Assembly (NCBI GenBank): GCA_020053155.1
Contig: JAGVNS010000103.1
Span: 1-8,160 of the forward strand
Direction: 5' to 3'
DNA length: 8,160 nucleotides
From: Nitrososphaerota archaeon
GTDB lineage: Archaea; Iainarchaeota; Iainarchaeia; Iainarchaeales; VGJJ01
Part shown: piece after piece, positions 5,973 through 8,160 of the stretch
Position numbering within the stretch: position 1 is the stretch's first letter
How the letters are laid out: each line of letters begins with the position of its first letter
The notes under the pieces: model-generated
The model's input: the letters and a program-made list of their open reading frames with translations, nothing else
What the model was told of the DNA's origin: nothing
Databases searched by the model: none
Position numbers and translations under genes: made by a program

Positions 5973-6806
5973 CTATTCAATCGCATGAAACAGTTCAACA
6001 AACTCTTCGGGCTCTAGCAAAAACACTTTTTCGCTTGACAATTTCATTTCGTGCGCGGCTTTTTCACACGCGGAAACGTTGATTCCTTTTACTGGGTTTT
6101 TGCGCAATTGCTGAATGGCGTTTCCAATGGTTTTGTTTTTGAAACGGAAAAGGGTGCGGAGCCAGGAAACAAAAACCCTATACCGAGTAATGGGGAGAAC
6201 GTTCTTTCGTTTGGTAAGGGAGAGTAACGCGGAGAATTGATTGGGGATGGGATAGAATGATTTGGGGGTAATTTTTCGGATAATTTTTCCATCATAAAAA
6301 TACTGCGAAATAACCGAGAGGGGATGGTATTCGCTGCTTCCGGGGGGCGAGAGAATTTTCTCCGCGAATTCAATCTGCCAAATTAGTGAAGCGTGTGAAA
6401 ATCCATTTTCAAAAAGAGCATACATGATATCATCCGATATCGCGTACGGGGGAGAGGCCACGACTTTGGTATATGGAATTTTTTTCAAATCCACGCGCAA
6501 CGCGTCCCCTTCAATAATTTCAACGTTTTTTTGTCCGACAAATCGTTCGCGCAAATGACGTGCCAGCGTGTCGTGCAGTTCGATGCACGTGACGTGGGCT
6601 CCGGTTTGGGCGATGGCGTGCGTTACAATCCCTGTTCCCCCTCCAATTTCTAATACGTGGTCGCTTGGTTTTAATGCAGAGGAATCAATGAGTGACTTTA
6701 CCGCGTCCTCATCCACCAAAAAGTTTTGCGAATATTTTTTTTGGGGAAAAAAGCCGGACTCTACCATGGCCCTTTGGACTTGCTCTAACGTACTCACGGC
6801 ATTCAC
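5973..6806 (-). CDS. ksgA: 16S rRNA adenine dimethyltransferase KsgA/Dim1
   Basis: A 277-residue Rossmann-fold methyltransferase of the family that dimethylates two adjacent adenines in helix 45 of 16S rRNA late in 30S assembly, using S-adenosylmethionine. Visible: KYSQNFLVDE (24-33), motif I VLEIGGGTG (51-59), acidic E76 after strand 2 (CIELHD), EGDALRVD (99-106), and a C-terminal helical domain (about 185-277). Motif IV reads SPPY (118-121), where the family normally has Asn-Leu/Ile-Pro-Tyr: Ser replaces the catalytic-loop Asn and Pro the next residue. All other marks are intact, so it is kept as a functional gene with altered chemistry or specificity possible. Start GTG 6806 overlaps the DUF655 stop by 4 bp (GTGA), with GAGG 8 nt before it inside the upstream gene, pointing to translational coupling. 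The order with DUF655, Rpb4 and L21e is a known archaeal cluster. Confidence 0.93.
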   Translation of the reverse strand: MNAVSTLEQVQRAMVESGFFPQKKYSQNFLVDEDAVKSLIDSSALKPSDHVLEIGGGTGIVTHAIAQTGAHVTCIELHDTLARHLRERFVGQKNVEIIEGDALRVDLKKIPYTKVVASPPYAISDDIMYALFENGFSHASLIWQIEFAEKILSPPGSSEYHPLSVISQYFYDGKIIRKITPKSFYPIPNQFSALLSLTKRKNVLPITRYRVFVSWLRTLFRFKNKTIGNAIQQLRKNPVKGINVSACEKAAHEMKLSSEKVFLLEPEEFVELFHAIE

Positions 6807-7408
6807 CGCGTAAACCTCTGAGGCTTTCGGTCCAATTCTTCCGTTTGGGGAGGTCGGACAAAGAGGTAATGCTTTTGGTCTCCCTCTAATTCGGCTAAAA
6901 TGCGCCGGCGCAAAATGGATAGGGGAGAAGTAAGGAAGCGAATCCGGTCCTCTACTTCTTTCAGGGATTCAAAGGGCTTTTCCTGGCGCGCGCGAAGGAT
7001 ATCCTCCAAATGCTGTCTCCCCACTCCAGGGAGAAGCTCTAATTGATGCCTCTTGAGGGAGATGCTCCCGCTCGAATTGAAGAATTGGAGAAATCGCTTT
7101 TCATTGGCGAGGATGACCTGTTCGACGGCCTTCTCCAACTCGGCTTTGGCGACGGTAGTAAGCTGTTCATAGGGAATGCGCTGCTTGATGTGGTCAATCT
7201 TATCCCTGGTTTCTTTCCCAATGTAGACCTCTTCCAAAGGTTTGATGTCAATCCCTGGTTTGGGAACCACTTCAAGCATGGTAAAGTATCCCATGCCCAA
7301 GACGATGGCAACGGGTTCGCTCTTGAAGCCTGAACTCTTTCCCTGGGGGAGAAAATCCAATACAATCGCTTTTTCCTCGTTCATGGTCGTTCGCTCTATT
7401 TTATCCAT
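6803..7408 (-). CDS. DUF655 protein with helix-hairpin-helix motif
   Basis: The product, 201 residues from ATG 7408, matches the archaeal DUF655 family along its length: AIVLDFLPQG (14-23), a beta-rich N-terminal part with FTMLEVVPKPG (42-52) and VYIGKETRDKIDHIKQRI (61-78), then a helix-hairpin-helix LLPGVGRQHLEDIL (125-138) and FESL (146-149). The HhH suggests nucleic-acid binding. Its constant place between rpoF and ksgA in archaea suggests a role in RNA or ribosome metabolism, though no activity is established to my knowledge. ATG 7384 (residue 9) is an alternative start. The TATA-like box at 7429-7437 predicts transcription starting near 7405-7408, giving a leaderless messenger for ATG 7408 or a 20-25 nt leader for ATG 7384. 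The stop overlaps the ksgA start by 4 bp. Confidence 0.92.
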   Translation of the reverse strand: MDKIERTTMNEEKAIVLDFLPQGKSSGFKSEPVAIVLGMGYFTMLEVVPKPGIDIKPLEEVYIGKETRDKIDHIKQRIPYEQLTTVAKAELEKAVEQVILANEKRFLQFFNSSGSISLKRHQLELLPGVGRQHLEDILRARQEKPFESLKEVEDRIRFLTSPLSILRRRILAELEGDQKHYLFVRPPQTEELDRKPQRFTR

Positions 7409-7428
7409 TTAGGATGGGGGGCCGGGAC

Positions 7429-7437
7429 TATAATAAT
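7429..7437 (-). promoter_or_regulatory. TATA-like box between rpoF and the DUF655 gene
   Basis: Minus-strand ATTATTATA follows a GC-rich hairpin directly and lies about 25 nt before ATG 7408. It suggests that DUF655-ksgA can be transcribed separately from rpl21e-rpoF. Confidence 0.45.
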
Positions 7438-7470
7438 GGGTGCGGTTTCCGCCCCACTATCGCCCAAAAA
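7438..7470 (-). terminator. Possible rpoF terminator: T-run plus GC-rich hairpin
   Basis: On the minus strand, just after the rpoF stop, a C-run is followed by TTTTT (7466-7470), a typical archaeal oligo-T stop signal. Then comes a hairpin, GGGGCGG-AAA-CCGC-A-CCC (7438-7455), of seven pairs with one bulged A. The T-run precedes the hairpin, so it does not match a bacterial intrinsic terminator. The hairpin may instead be a processing or regulatory structure. Confidence 0.35.
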
Positions 7471-7478
7471 GGGGGGGT

Positions 7479-7820
7479 CTACGACCCACCGTGCTTCTTG
7501 ACGAGGGCCACTATTTCCCCGACTTGGGAATCGGTAAGGCCGTGCCCTTTGGGCAGGATGTTCTTGATGGTTTCCTCATCTTCCGGGAGAAAATCGACGA
7601 TCTTGACGGCGGCCTCATCGGACATGTTTTCCATGTTCAGCAAATTGTTGTAGAGGCTCTCCGCTTTGTCTTTCGTGAGCTTGGCGAATTTGGTGGCGTA
7701 CTCCAACGTCTGGGCCTGTTCATATGTGGGTTCCTTTCCCGCATTGTCTCTGTTTTCCAAAAAGTCACGGATGAGGGGAAGGGAGACGGGTTTCTTTTCC
7801 AGCAATTCTTTTCCAATCAT
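7479..7820 (-). CDS. rpoF: RNA polymerase subunit F (Rpb4 homologue, Rpo4)
   Basis: The 113-residue product is full length for archaeal Rpo4. It opens with MIGKELLEKKPVSLP (1-15), contains the TYEQAQTLEYATKFAKL helix (32-48) and ends with the HRDC-like helical part (VDFLPEDEETIKNILPKG, then LTDSQVGEIVALVKK). Rpo4 pairs with Rpo7 to form the polymerase stalk, which helps open-complex formation, elongation and termination. ATG 7820 is supported by GGGAGG nine nt before it. That site abuts the rpl21e stop, 15 bp upstream, so the two genes are probably one transcript with coupled translation. Nothing is missing. Confidence 0.95.
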   Translation of the reverse strand: MIGKELLEKKPVSLPLIRDFLENRDNAGKEPTYEQAQTLEYATKFAKLTKDKAESLYNNLLNMENMSDEAAVKIVDFLPEDEETIKNILPKGHGLTDSQVGEIVALVKKHGGS

Positions 7821-7829
7821 GTGCGCATT

Positions 7830-7835
7830 CCTCCC
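7830..7835 (-). promoter_or_regulatory. Strong ribosome binding site for rpoF
   Basis: GGGAGG lies directly after the rpl21e stop TAA (7836-7838 on the plus strand) and nine nt before ATG 7820, suggesting a ribosome ending L21e can start rpoF. Confidence 0.65.
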
Positions 7836-8144
7836 TTATTCCTGAGTGATGGTGTTTTGTTTGATGTCTTTCAAGTGAACGGGACTTACGACGAGTTCGC
7901 ACCACTGGTTTCCCAATTGAAGTTTAACAATGGCTGCGCGTCCTTGCATTCCCGTTACTTTTCCAGTAAGTCCGTGGAATCGGCGGAAAGGCATTCCAGA
8001 ATGGAACGCCCCATTGATGATGACCTGGACGGTTTCCCCTTCCTTGAACGTGCGCAAGCGCTGTGTAATGGTGGGTTTTATTCGATGAGCCGTAACCTTG
8101 GCACGGGTCTTCGCCCGCCACCCTCGTGCTTTCTTTCCAGCCAT
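7836..8144 (-). CDS. rpl21e: 50S ribosomal protein L21e
   Basis: The 102-residue basic protein matches the archaeal/eukaryotic L21e family (eL21): an Arg/Lys-rich N-terminus (GKKARGWRAKTRAKV), ITQRLRTFKEGETVQVIIN, the hallmark GMPFRRFHGLTGKVTGMQGRAAIV, and a C-terminal VVSPVHLK. It is a large-subunit protein with an SH3-like barrel. Two adjacent ATGs (8147 and 8144) could start it. GGGAGTG at 8150-8156 is two nt from the first and five from the second, so 8144 (MAGKKARGW) is preferred. It is first in this window of the set leading to rpoF, DUF655 and ksgA. Its promoter lies beyond the right edge. The C-terminal tail after VVSPVHLK is about ten residues, slightly longer than in many members as I recall them. 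Confidence 0.95.
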   Translation of the reverse strand: MAGKKARGWRAKTRAKVTAHRIKPTITQRLRTFKEGETVQVIINGAFHSGMPFRRFHGLTGKVTGMQGRAAIVKLQLGNQWCELVVSPVHLKDIKQNTITQE

Positions 8145-8149
8145 CATTT

Positions 8150-8156
8150 CACTCCC
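8150..8156 (-). promoter_or_regulatory. Ribosome binding site for rpl21e
   Basis: GGGAGTG, identical to the site before the GT-C-like gene at 1780-1786. The spacing favours ATG 8144 over ATG 8147. Confidence 0.55.
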
Positions 8157-8160
8157 TAAA

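Noticed and set aside
7440..8159. Plus-strand open frame of 239 codons opposite rpoF and rpl21e
   Set aside because: Covers two well-supported minus-strand genes and their gap; no recognisable domain or ribosome site.

Overview
The window is archaeal chromosome. L21e, an Rpb4-type RNA polymerase subunit, a DUF655 protein, a KsgA/Dim1 methyltransferase, FtsZ, a single-span SecE and an NGN-KOW Spt5 all have archaeal length and form. Both groups (L21e-Rpb4-DUF655-KsgA and FtsZ-SecE-Spt5) are known archaeal neighbourhoods. Short leaders, TATA-like boxes about 25 nt before predicted transcript starts, and GGGAGG or GGGAGTG ribosome sites point the same way. Small dense genes and a membrane-anchored cysteine-repeat protein suggest a DPANN-type or early-branching euryarchaeal lineage, but lineage is inference and cannot be fixed from this window.

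Layout, left to right. Positions 1-240 (minus) hold the N-terminus of a probable B12-binding radical SAM protein that runs off the left edge. Positions 304-2834 (minus) hold two cell-envelope glycosylation genes: a polytopic GT-C/PTPS-related-like membrane protein and, upstream of it, a membrane-anchored family 2 glycosyltransferase. A 234-nt non-coding gap (2835-3068) has three successive hairpins, an 18-bp near-palindrome and a TATA-like box. Positions 3069-5008 (minus) hold spt5, secE and ftsZ, transcribed ftsZ first. A 150-nt divergent promoter region separates ftsZ from the only plus-strand gene (5159-5971), an anchored, probably extracytoplasmic protein ending in a strict 26-residue cysteine repeat. 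It ends one base from the convergent ksgA. Positions 5973-8144 (minus) hold ksgA, the DUF655 gene, rpoF and rpl21e, transcribed from the right.

The right half serves translation and transcription: a 50S protein, an RNA polymerase stalk subunit, a putative nucleic-acid-binding DUF655 protein and 16S rRNA dimethylation. The middle joins cell division (FtsZ), protein export (SecE) and transcription elongation (Spt5). The left half looks like envelope sugar chemistry. I found no tRNA, rRNA, CRISPR array, insertion sequence or integrase, and no clear undescribed multi-gene system. The items most worth a second look are the cysteine-repeat protein beside ftsZ, the altered catalytic motif of KsgA (SPPY in place of the N-L/I-P-Y type), and the structured gap between spt5 and the glycosyltransferase gene.
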